Positions 6,934 to 16,486 of a stretch of 34,564 bases of DNA are shown here, in pieces. Both the position numbers and the translations under genes were made by a program. The stretch is from assembly GCA_030037735.1 (NCBI GenBank), contig JASHQC010000112.1, positions 1-34,564 of the forward strand. The letters run 5' to 3'. Every line of letters starts with the position of its first letter. Positions within the stretch are counted from its first letter, which is position 1. The notes under the pieces were generated by a model that worked only from the letters and a program-made list of their open reading frames with translations, was not told the DNA's origin and made no database searches. This DNA comes from Thermoplasmata archaeon. Its GTDB lineage: Archaea > Thermoplasmatota > Thermoplasmata > Lutacidiplasmatales > UBA184.

Positions 6934-8850
6934 GTGGCTAGGGCCCGGCGACTCGCCGCCATCATGTTCACCGACATGGTTGGCTTCACGGCCTCGACCC
7001 AAACCGATGAAGCCGCCGCCCTGAAGCGGCTGCGCGAACAGGAAAGGATCGTTCGCTCGATCCTCCTGCTCCACCGGGGCCGGGAGATCAAGTCGACGGG
7101 TGATGGGTTCTTGGTCGAGTTCGACAGCGCCCTGCGGGCCACGGAGTGCGCCATCGCAATCCAACGGAGGATCCACGAACGCAACTCCCGGTCGAACGTC
7201 ACGCCCATAGAGCTGCGAATTGGCGTTCACCTGGGAGACGTAGAGCGGCGCAAGGGGGATATCTTCGGAGACGCCGTGAACGTGGCTTCTCGGATAGGCC
7301 CCTGTGCAACACCGGGCGGCGTATGCATCTCGGGACCTGTGTTCGACCAAGTCCAAAACAAAATCCCGAATCAGCTTGAGAAGATTGAACCCAGGACCCT
7401 CAAGGGCCTTCAGAACGCCATCGATGTCTATCGGGTAGTGTTGCCATGGGGCGTCTCCCAGGTCCCCACGTCGGTCCCGGGACTTCCCCGGCTCGCCGTT
7501 CTCCCGCTCACCAATATCAGCCCCGACCCAAAGGACGAATACTTCGCGGATGGCCTAACCGAGGAGCTGACCAGCGCCTTATCCAAAATCCGGGAGCTCC
7601 GGGTCATCGCCCGCACATCGGTGGGCCAGTACAAGGCCACCTCAAAATCCGTTTCCCAGATCGGCGCCGAGCTAGGCGTCACTTCTGTTCTGGAAGGAAG
7701 CGTGCGGAAGGCGGGCAATCGCTTGCGAATCACGTTACAGCTGATCGACGCCGGTACTCAGGAACACCTATGGGTCAACAACTACGACCGCGAGCTCGAC
7801 GATGTGTTCGCGATCCAAACCGATATTGCAGAGAGAACGGCGGGTGCACTGCGCGTCGAACTGCTCGGGCCCGAACGCGAGTCGATTGAGAAGAAACCTA
7901 CAGCTAACCTCGCCGCCTACGATCTCTACCTGAAGGGAATTCATGCCGTTCGCCAATCGACCGTCGGAGGATGGTCCGAGGCAATCAAGCTCCTCGGGGG
8001 GGCGATACAGGAGGACCCCGGGTTTTCCCTAGCGTACTCCTATCTGGCGAACCTCTACATTGGGATTGCAGGGGTAACTCTCTCAGGTCGAGTGGCATTC
8101 CCCCACGCCAAAGAGCTCATCGCCAAAGCCATCGAACTCGATCCGAACTCGTCGGATGCGCATACCGCGCTGGGCAACCTCGCCCTGCAGAGGGATCAAG
8201 ACTGGGTGGCTGCCGAGAGAGAGTTCAAGACGGCAATCGCACTGAATCCAAGCAACGCCCTCGCACACTTCTGGTATGGCATTTTTCTGAGAGTAATCAA
8301 GAGGTTTGGTGAGGCCACCGAGGAATTCAGGACCGCCATCGAACTTGACCCCTCGTCGGATTTTCCCAGGTGGGGGCTGGCGAATGTCCGTTACCTAGCT
8401 GGAGACATGCCGTCGGCGATTGCCCTCGCCCAGGCCGAACGGGACCGACTCCCCGAGGACCCCCGGAATCACCTGAGGCTTGCCCTCTACTACGCCCGCG
8501 CCGGCCGTATGGACGATGCACGCACTGAGGCAGAACTCGCCCTTGGCCCCGATGATGTGTTCACCCGGCACCTGAGGGCGATTTTGAGGGCACTCCTTGG
8601 GGACACAGGCGAGGCTCGCCGCTTGGCGACTTCGGAGGAGGAAGCGGCCCGGTCGAAACTCGTCAACCCGTCACAACAAGCTCTCCTCTACCTGGCCATC
8701 GGAGAACAAGAGAAGGCCTTCGAGTGGGTGGAACGCGATTTTCAATCAGGAGAGAAGACTCTCTGGTTCTTCTATCAGGATCCCGGCTTCGATTCGATTC
8801 GGGACGACTCGAGATTCCAGGCAGCGTTGAAGAGAATGAACTTGCCCTGA
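6934..8850 (+). CDS. Class III adenylate cyclase-TolB/FlgO-like-TPR protein
   Basis: The 638 residues form three parts. Residues 4-175 are a class III cyclase with metal ligands D14 and D57, ATP-selecting K53 and D113, and catalytic N116 and R120. Residues about 187-305 match the TolB/FlgO-like module that often follows such cyclases in bacteria (LAVLPLTNISPD, then YFADGLTEELTSAL). The rest, from about 320, is a series of TPR helices (for example AFPHAKELIAKAIELDPNSS and EAIKLLGGAIQEDPGF), a protein-binding platform. There is no transmembrane segment, so it is cytoplasmic. The same layout is common in Rhizobiales and other bacteria, so transfer into this archaeon is likely. The start is GTG with a TATA-like box 24 nt upstream. 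Confidence 0.9.
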   Translation: MARARRLAAIMFTDMVGFTASTQTDEAAALKRLREQERIVRSILLLHRGREIKSTGDGFLVEFDSALRATECAIAIQRRIHERNSRSNVTPIELRIGVHLGDVERRKGDIFGDAVNVASRIGPCATPGGVCISGPVFDQVQNKIPNQLEKIEPRTLKGLQNAIDVYRVVLPWGVSQVPTSVPGLPRLAVLPLTNISPDPKDEYFADGLTEELTSALSKIRELRVIARTSVGQYKATSKSVSQIGAELGVTSVLEGSVRKAGNRLRITLQLIDAGTQEHLWVNNYDRELDDVFAIQTDIAERTAGALRVELLGPERESIEKKPTANLAAYDLYLKGIHAVRQSTVGGWSEAIKLLGGAIQEDPGFSLAYSYLANLYIGIAGVTLSGRVAFPHAKELIAKAIELDPNSSDAHTALGNLALQRDQDWVAAEREFKTAIALNPSNALAHFWYGIFLRVIKRFGEATEEFRTAIELDPSSDFPRWGLANVRYLAGDMPSAIALAQAERDRLPEDPRNHLRLALYYARAGRMDDARTEAELALGPDDVFTRHLRAILRALLGDTGEARRLATSEEEAARSKLVNPSQQALLYLAIGEQEKAFEWVERDFQSGEKTLWFFYQDPGFDSIRDDSRFQAALKRMNLP

Positions 8851-9153
8851 CAGCGTCAGGTGCGTGCAGGGACGAAGCGCGGAGGGCACCTCATTCCATT
8901 ACATCGCGGGGCGCGGCGCTCGAAACTCTCTGCCGATGCCTTCGTGCATACCCCGCGTGAAGCGTGTTGAGACGACTGATGCATGAGCGACGTCCGATGC
9001 GAATCGGCTCAGCTCTCAAGACCGCTCTTTTTGGAGAGAGATCAAGCGGCCGGTGCAGCAGGGCTCGACAACGGTACCAGTCGCCAGCTTCGCCGCGCCG
9101 GCGCGCGTGAGCCGGTACGCGGCCGCTGCCTCATTGACGGGATCAACACCGAG
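8851..9153 (+). other. Gene-free gap between the cyclase-TPR gene and katG
   Basis: The two genes converge here. A TTTTT run (9028-9032) inside CTCT-TTTTGG-AGAG could end transcripts of the cyclase gene. On the minus strand, 44 sense codons follow the katG TGA in the same frame, with no start codon and no family resemblance I can defend. Nothing else is recognised. Confidence 0.3.
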
Positions 9154-11539
<2,386 letters not shown>

Positions 11540-12040
11540 GACGAACGAATCAACGTCGGTCGGACGCGCAGCCGCATGAGCCAGGGCCCCACTCCACGTG
11601 GGAGTTCACGCACACTGTAGGCGCAATCTCGCGAGCTCGCGCTGATTCAGGGGGCTCAAGACCCACTCATCGGCGTCGAGCTCGAATAAGGAACCCGGGA
11701 AGCGATGAACTTCGACACGAGGTGGGGTGGTCAGGAACTCGCGCACGACCTCCGCTCCATGGTGAGGTTTTCTGTCCCAGAACACAATGATCGGGGGATG
11801 CCGAAAGTGCCGAAGCCGGTGGCGAAGGAACGCTACCACCAACGGGCCCCGAATCGAACTTTAGTGGACCTGAAAGTCGAGACGGCCCGTTGGTGCCACG
11901 CTGCTGATCGCCGAGAACTTCGGCCATCGGTCCTTGTCACCAGCACCGCCGTCTCACCGACCGACACCCAGGTCTTGGCGACGTACGGTATGAGAGAGAA
12001 CCCACTTTTGTCGGTGAACTGGTACGTGCGGGCTCGACGG
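11540..12040 (-). pseudogene. Decayed IS630-family transposase
   Basis: Read on the minus strand, the frame gives DKSGFSLIPYVAKTWVSVGE, then after a frameshift near 11950 RWPKFSAISSVAPTG and GRLDFQVH. A TAA stop at 11861-11863 interrupts it. The same frame then continues as GPLVVAFLRHRLRH, PPIIVFWDRKPHH and VEVHRFPGSLFELDADEWV. These follow the DDE domain of IS630-type transposases in order (DESGFSL, SVI.A..P.G, FL..LL, WD....H, P.YAPELNPDE). A TGA at 11606-11608 ends the aligned part; a further piece (MRLRVRPTLIRS) may continue to about 11540. No terminal inverted repeats were identified. It cannot encode an active enzyme. Confidence 0.65.
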
Positions 12041-12265
12041 CGGCCGTGTGCGCCGCCGCCGCGTGATCAGTGGTTCCAACGATCTCCGGCACCCCGCGGC
12101 GGACGGCTTGAGCGGCCGCGTGGATAGATGCGATCTCTTCCACCCCAGTGTCGAGAACACGGACTTCATTCTCCCGGGACTCAGGGCACCCGGTCCGCAC
12201 GGCCCCCCATCCAGCTGGAGAGATCCTTACTCGCTGGATTCGATAGGAGCGACTTTCGGCCAAGG

Positions 12266-12303
12266 GGCCTTGAACCCTTAGTTCGGGTCCCTCCGGTGGC
12301 TGG
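12266..12303 (+). repeat. Dispersed hairpin repeat, copy 6
   Basis: Left arm GGCCTTGAAC, loop CCTTA, right arm GTTCGGGTCC, then CCGG-TGG-CTGG. This copy is far from any plus-strand stop codon; the nearest intact genes are katG and the Lrp-like gene. The flanks from 12041 to 12265 show nothing else. Confidence 0.65.
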
Positions 12304-12411
12304 TGGAAGCGCCTCAGGAAACCAATGCTAGGCTCGGTCCCGGGCCATCGCGTCCACGGCGCCAGGGATAAGCGTCGAGGTCTCTAAGGAATGAATCGAC
12401 GAGCGCGAATC

Positions 12412-12455
12412 AAAGTTTATCGTACGGAGTCCGCGGCCTGGGTCAAATAAACTTT
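12412..12455 (+). promoter_or_regulatory. Inverted repeat and promoter of the Lrp-like gene
   Basis: Perfect 9-bp arms AAAGTTTAT (12412-12420) and ATAAACTTT (12447-12455) are separated by 26 bp. The right arm coincides with the best TATA-like sequence (CAAATAAACTTTA, 12444-12456) before the Lrp-like gene, which would leave a leader of about 90 nt. The left arm is TATA-like on its own. The spacing of the arm centres (35 bp) suits a regulator that binds two sites on one face of DNA. Confidence 0.5.
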
Positions 12456-12552
12456 ACCCCGGGTTCATATCTCACCGTGCTATGCCGTATCACGCCTGGC
12501 CTACTTTTCGTACTGGGGAGAAGGCGAGGAGAGTGAAAAAACTGTAGGAAGC

Positions 12553-12561
12553 GGGAGGAGG
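12553..12561 (+). promoter_or_regulatory. Shine-Dalgarno sequence of the Lrp-like gene
   Basis: GGGAGGAGG ends 7 nt before ATG 12569. It is the strongest ribosome-binding site in the window and fits a gene with a real 5' leader. Confidence 0.7.
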
Positions 12562-12568
12562 ATAGCGA

Positions 12569-13069
12569 ATGATCGAACTATCGGAAGAGAGCGTAATTTT
12601 TGCACATGTGAAGCCAGGAAAGGTCGAGCGAACGCTGACTGAACTGAGGCGGAACCCCAAGGTCCGAATTGCCGAGCCGGTTATGGGCACCTACGACCTC
12701 GCAATTTCGGGGGCGTTCAAGAGCCCGGAAGACCTCCGTAAGTTCCAGACCGAGATCGAGGAGAACGAGTCCTTCGAAGGCACCACCGCGTACCCAGGTT
12801 TCGCAACCTGGAGCCGGGAGGGGAAGGTGCCAGAGCAGGAGTTCGTCGGCTGGACCCTTATCCGCGCGACGGACCCCGACGGCGCGATGAAGGAGCTCCA
12901 GAAGATTCCGTCAGTGAACAGACTGATTAGCACCGCGGGCGAGTACAACCTGATCGCACGGATTTCCGCGAAGGACCCCAACGAACTTCAGGAAGTCGTG
13001 CTCCAGAACATTCAGAAAGTTCCCGGGATTCGGCGAACAGAAACTCGGTCAGGAATCAGGCAGTCGTAG
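12569..13069 (+). CDS. Tandem Lrp/AsnC ligand-binding (RAM) domain protein without HTH
   Basis: The 166 residues are two copies of the Lrp/AsnC effector domain. The first (about 8-85) contains MGTYDLAISGAF and the second (about 92-160) contains AGEYNLIARISA, each in the usual beta-alpha-beta-beta-alpha-beta order. There is no DNA-binding helix-turn-helix, so it cannot act as a classical Lrp regulator. Such stand-alone domains bind amino acids and may form mixed oligomers with full-length Lrp proteins. The ATG at 12569 is preceded by a strong Shine-Dalgarno sequence. The gene is monocistronic and followed by a strong hairpin. It may respond to a regulator through the inverted repeat in its promoter. 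Confidence 0.8.
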   Translation: MIELSEESVIFAHVKPGKVERTLTELRRNPKVRIAEPVMGTYDLAISGAFKSPEDLRKFQTEIEENESFEGTTAYPGFATWSREGKVPEQEFVGWTLIRATDPDGAMKELQKIPSVNRLISTAGEYNLIARISAKDPNELQEVVLQNIQKVPGIRRTETRSGIRQS

Positions 13070-13110
13070 AACGCGGTCAGACGGCTTTCGGAAACTTTTA
13101 ACCAATTCGA

Positions 13111-13140
13111 GGCGCCCCTCGGATCCGAACGAGGGGCGCC
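13111..13140 (+). terminator. Perfect 11-bp hairpin after the Lrp-like gene
   Basis: GGCGCCCCTCG and CGAGGGGCGCC pair perfectly around an 8-base loop, 41 nt after the stop codon. No T-run follows, so intrinsic termination is not certain. It could instead protect the 3' end. From here to 13422 I see no gene. Confidence 0.5.
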
Positions 13141-13422
13141 GTTCGTGCTCTCGCTGCGAAAGAGATGTACACAGTGGCCCTTGCAAGCGAGGCCGGCGCG
13201 GTGACCGAGTTGCGTTCGGCCGCGTTGTGGGGTGTGCCCGTTTCTTCTCTCCTCGCACCGCCCGGCGTGGCATGCCAACTATTGGAATCCATTGGGTCCG
13301 AGCCCTTCAAGCGGGTCCGTCCCTTAGCTCGTCGCGGGCTCACGACATAGCTCGCAGGCGCAGTCGCAAATCCCCCGGGCGAAGAGAAGCCGGTTCCACG
13401 GCTCATGGCGGCAGAGGCCCGG

Positions 13423-14454
13423 TTAGGGTTCTTTGCCGGGAGTTCCGTGCGAGTTGGGTGACGATTGATCCGATTGCCGATGGTTCCCCCCGCTCGATGA
13501 TGCAACGGGTCTCGCCCGGTCGCGCTGGACAAGGAAGAGCCCCAGTGCGATGAGGGCCATTCCGCCCAATTCTATCCCAGTAACGGTCTCCCCGAAGACG
13601 ATCACCCCCACGAGAACCCCCGTGACGGGATTGATGTACCCCACCAGGTTCGCCCGCGTCGGCCCTGACCGGTGGTGGATTCGGAAATAAAGAGAGTATC
13701 CGAGAACCCCGGAGAAAGCGACGAGATACCCGAGAGAAAGGGGGACCGTCGGCCCGTGCCCCAGCTCAAGTGGCTCTCCGAGAGCAAGGGCCCCGGCTCC
13801 GACGACCGCCCCGGCAATCGCGAACTGAATGGCCAGCGTCCAGAAACTAGGAGCGGTGGCAGATGTTCGTCGAAGCAGCACCGACCCAAGGGCGAACACC
13901 AACACGGCGGCTACAACGAGACTGGGACCGACGAATCCTGAGGAGAACGGATGTACGAGCTGAGGAAGAACGAGCACGCCGACGCCGCCAAACCCCACCA
14001 GCAGACCCCCAATCCCCCAGCGCCCGAGTCTATCGGCCGGGAGGATCCAGAATCCAAACAGGGCGCTCGCAAGGGGGGCGGAGGCGGTAAGGACTGCCGC
14101 AAGGCCTCCGGAGGTGCTGACCTCTCCGAGGTAGAGCAGACCCCCATACCCTCCGACCACGAACAGTCCACCGAAGATAGCCGGCGACCATACCGTGACC
14201 AACGTGGGCCGGCGGGCTCGTGACAGGAGGGCCAGCGGTACGAGAACCGCCGCGGTGAGCAGGTACCGGGCCGACGCAAAGAGAAGAGGAGGTGCCCCCG
14301 CAAGAATCCCGGCTCGAATGATGGGAAATGCAGATCCCCAGACGATTCCAAGTAGCACGACGAGCAGGAGATCTGACCTCCCACGTTCCGAGGGTTGTCC
14401 GGTGCCCGGTTGGGGGCCACCTGGGGCAGTCTCGAGGCCGTTTGGCAAGTTCAT
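13423..14454 (-). CDS. EamA/DMT-family transporter
   Basis: A 343-residue membrane protein with about ten hydrophobic helices in two homologous halves, as in drug/metabolite transporters. The first half starts with LLLVVLLGIVWGSAFPIIRAG, the typical W-G-x-x-F of TM1. The second half has GYLVAFSGVLGYSLYF and YINPVTGVLVGVIVFGETVT, the family signature of TM8-TM9. The ATG at 14454 overlaps the stop of the upstream alkyltransferase gene as ATGA, so the two are translationally coupled; upstream in-frame codons code within that gene and are not used. The last 30 residues are polar and cytoplasmic. The substrate is unknown. Export of an alkylating compound or its product would fit the partner, but this is inference. 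Confidence 0.88.
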   Translation of the reverse strand: MNLPNGLETAPGGPQPGTGQPSERGRSDLLLVVLLGIVWGSAFPIIRAGILAGAPPLLFASARYLLTAAVLVPLALLSRARRPTLVTVWSPAIFGGLFVVGGYGGLLYLGEVSTSGGLAAVLTASAPLASALFGFWILPADRLGRWGIGGLLVGFGGVGVLVLPQLVHPFSSGFVGPSLVVAAVLVFALGSVLLRRTSATAPSFWTLAIQFAIAGAVVGAGALALGEPLELGHGPTVPLSLGYLVAFSGVLGYSLYFRIHHRSGPTRANLVGYINPVTGVLVGVIVFGETVTGIELGGMALIALGLFLVQRDRARPVASSSGGNHRQSDQSSPNSHGTPGKEP

Positions 14455-15641
14455 GCCCCTGCCGATCGGGGGCGGTTCTTCGTCGACCACTCCCGAATCG
14501 CTCCTTCTTTCAGAAGCAGCAGGCGCTTGGTGTTCGGACCCCCCTCTCCAGAGTACTGCCCGATTCCGCCGTGGGAGGGAATCACTCGGTGGCAGGGAAT
14601 GACCACGATGGCCGGGTTGTGAGCGCACGCGTTTCCGACGGCCCGCACCGCCTGCGGGTGGCCTACCCGGCGAGCGATTTCCGCGTAGGTACGGGTCTGG
14701 CCCGTGGGGATCCGTCGGATTTCCTCCAGCACTTGCTTCTCGAAGCGTCCCACGACGAGGTCCACAGGAATGTTGTCGAGACCGGTCTTACCGGTCCGGA
14801 TGTGCGCGAGAATCTGAGTGAGGTAGGGGTGGCTGCGCTCGGCCGCCACACCCGGCACCGGTCGACGGAATCGCACCCCCGTGACTTGACCGGCCCGAAG
14901 GGCCAGATCGACGTAGAGCTGCAGCTCGGACGAGTAACGGACAAAGTGCTCCACCGGCTCGGTCCCCGGCCGTGCGTCCGGCTCCTCCTGGGATGCCGCG
15001 ATCAGGGGGGCCGCTAGCCGTACAACAATGGACTCCGCGATCCGCAGATGCTCCTCGGTAGTGCTGCGTCCAAGCGACAAACGTCGAGCGATATCCATCA
15101 CGGTAGACCGGCGAGGAACTTCATAATATCCGGCGCGGACCGCCTCGAGCAGCACTTCCGCCTGGCGACCGGTCAGGCTAGGTGAGCCGGTGAACTGCCG
15201 ATCCAGCTCTGCCTGGAGCCGACCGGCCGTCAGTCGCCGTCGGGACACCAAATGACCCTGGGGGAGTTGCGGTTTCCCGTTCCGGAAGGGTTCCTCCTGG
15301 CGCGAGATGAACCGGACGCGCACGGTCCCATTCTTCATCATCACGGGGGGGAGAATGAATCCACCCTTCTCTGCGACCTGCCTCAAGAAGGCAGTCTCGC
15401 CCACTTTCGGGGCGTACGCCAGCACAGCCACCTCATCCGAGCGACGTCCCACCCACACGACGGAGGGATCCTGTTTCACCGCGTCTCGGAGGCCGGCGAG
15501 CGCCGCGGCCGGTCCTGAACAACGAAGCATCCAGCGGAATCCGACCGGCCGAACGTCCCACGTCAGGTCGGGGTGACGTCTCGAAAGAGATGCGATGCCT
15601 CCTTTGGACGCGATGTCGAATTCCATTAAGACGGCGGCCAC
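14451..15641 (-). CDS. HTH_10 regulator fused to O6-alkylguanine-DNA alkyltransferase (archaeal Ada-like)
   Basis: The 396 residues fall into three parts. Residues 6-150 resemble the N-terminal domain of bacterio-opsin activator (Bat)-type regulators. Residues about 156-210 are an HTH_10 DNA-binding domain (LTGRQAEVLLEAVRAGYYEVP, split here only for display, then IARRLSLGRSTTEEHLRIAE). Residues about 300-385 are an MGMT/Ogt domain with IPTGQTRTYAEIARRVGHP, the arginine finger region AVRAVGNA, and the acceptor Cys350 in IPCHRV. It should repair O6-alkylguanine irreversibly and could sense the lesion, as Ada does. The GTG at 15641 is chosen because a TATA-like box lies 27 nt upstream; ATG 15626 is the alternative. 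A palindromic operator candidate adjoins that box. It is coupled to the DMT transporter. Members of the MGMT family are normally separate from HTH_10. Confidence 0.9.
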   Translation of the reverse strand: MAAVLMEFDIASKGGIASLSRRHPDLTWDVRPVGFRWMLRCSGPAAALAGLRDAVKQDPSVVWVGRRSDEVAVLAYAPKVGETAFLRQVAEKGGFILPPVMMKNGTVRVRFISRQEEPFRNGKPQLPQGHLVSRRRLTAGRLQAELDRQFTGSPSLTGRQAEVLLEAVRAGYYEVPRRSTVMDIARRLSLGRSTTEEHLRIAESIVVRLAAPLIAASQEEPDARPGTEPVEHFVRYSSELQLYVDLALRAGQVTGVRFRRPVPGVAAERSHPYLTQILAHIRTGKTGLDNIPVDLVVGRFEKQVLEEIRRIPTGQTRTYAEIARRVGHPQAVRAVGNACAHNPAIVVIPCHRVIPSHGGIGQYSGEGGPNTKRLLLLKEGAIREWSTKNRPRSAGA

Positions 15642-15665
15642 GAATCACCGAAGACCCTGCAGTGG

Positions 15666-15693
15666 ATTAAGCTGAACCCGACGCGCGTCGGGT
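15666..15693 (-). promoter_or_regulatory. TATA box and 18-bp palindromic operator of the Ada-like operon
   Basis: On the minus strand the perfect palindrome ACCCGACGCGCGTCGGGT (15676-15693) is followed after 4 nt by CTTAAT (15666-15671). That box is centred 27 nt before GTG 15641. The palindrome therefore covers roughly -35 to -52, just upstream of the BRE, where archaeal activators usually bind. The HTH_10 protein encoded downstream is the obvious candidate to bind it. Confidence 0.6.
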
Positions 15694-15778
15694 CTTCACA
15701 TTTCACGGTCCGTCCCGTCGGTGCGCGCTGCGATGAGGGCCCGGTCGAACGCACTTCAACGGCAAGGCGAGGAGCGTC

Positions 15779-16173
15779 TCAATTTCCTTTTTTCTTGGTT
15801 TTTTGCTTCTGGAAATCTTTCTCCGACCGAAGCAGATTTTCCAGCCCTTTGGGATTCTCTCTAAAATGCAGCAAATCAGAATGGAAGAACTCTTCCCCGT
15901 TGGTCAGCCGTGAGAATTCTCCCGAAAATTCTCTCGACGCGGGTAACTGTTCCAGCGATTCCAGGTGCTTTAGTAAAGGGTCGATTCTGACCCTAGCTCA
16001 ATTCGTGCCGGATGGATGGCCAGAGAGGTTCTCACGCAATTCCTCGAGGGCTCTTCTCAGTCGGGGTAGCCCCTCTTTGTACACTCTATCTACGATCTTC
16101 CTCACCGCGGATGTTCAATCGGTAACTGTCGGTCTTTTTCCAACCCTCCGCAGCGGATGCAGCAGTCCGATTC
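15779..16173 (-). pseudogene. Decayed AT-rich reading frame of unknown family
   Basis: Read on the minus strand, one frame gives DCCIRCGGLEKDRQLPIEHP. After a frameshift near 16112 it continues as SAVRKIVDRVYKEGLPRL and RRALEELRENLSGHPSGTN. A TGA at 15998-16000 follows, and the same frame then runs on without stop as DPLLKHLESLEQLP to LLRSEKDFQKQKTKKKGN, ending in TGA at 15779-15781. The segments are lysine- and glutamate-rich with amphipathic helices and look like real coding sequence, but no start codon opens the last part. A CxxC pair suggests a lost zinc site. The base composition is clearly lower in GC than in neighbouring genes, which suggests foreign origin. No family is recognised. 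Confidence 0.4.
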
Positions 16174-16268
16174 CCAGGATGTGGCGTTACTCCTGGTGCA
16201 CCGGTCGGGATCGTGAGCGACCCAGAACTGGAACTCGCTCGCCGTGGGAACGGGGAGCCCCGGGCCAC

Positions 16269-16274
16269 TTTTAA
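16269..16274 (+). promoter_or_regulatory. TATA box of the small membrane protein gene
   Basis: TTTTAA centred 25-26 nt before ATG 16297, the textbook distance for a leaderless archaeal transcript. Confidence 0.6.
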
Positions 16275-16296
16275 GTCTCGATGGCACGACCGAGCT

Positions 16297-16455
16297 ATGT
16301 CCGGTTCAGTGCCTTGGACCCCGGCGCCACCGCCGACCTACGATCCGAACGCCGTATTGCGTCACATCGATCAAACCACTACACAGATTTTCCACTGGGT
16401 CAGAATTGGTGTGGTGGTGCTGATCGTCCTGGTGGCCATAAGCATCGTAATCTGA
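16297..16455 (+). CDS. 52-residue single-pass membrane protein
   Basis: A short protein with a soluble proline-rich N terminus (VPWTPAPPPTYDPNAVLRHID) and one C-terminal transmembrane helix (VRIGVVVLIVLVAISIVI) that ends at the last residue. The ATG at 16297 has a TATA box exactly placed for leaderless transcription. The longer in-frame start at 16213 would include that promoter and is rejected. The layout of a tail anchor with a 30-residue head resembles small accessory subunits, but no partner gene is adjacent. The function is unknown. Confidence 0.6.
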   Translation: MSGSVPWTPAPPPTYDPNAVLRHIDQTTTQIFHWVRIGVVVLIVLVAISIVI

Positions 16456-16486
16456 CCGGCGAATCGGGACGCGAGTCCGCTTGGAT

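Noticed and set aside
9004-9153. 44 sense codons in frame after the katG stop, as a possible KatG extension or a separate gene
   Set aside because: KatG already ends at its normal residue, there is no start codon in the extra stretch, and no family is recognised.
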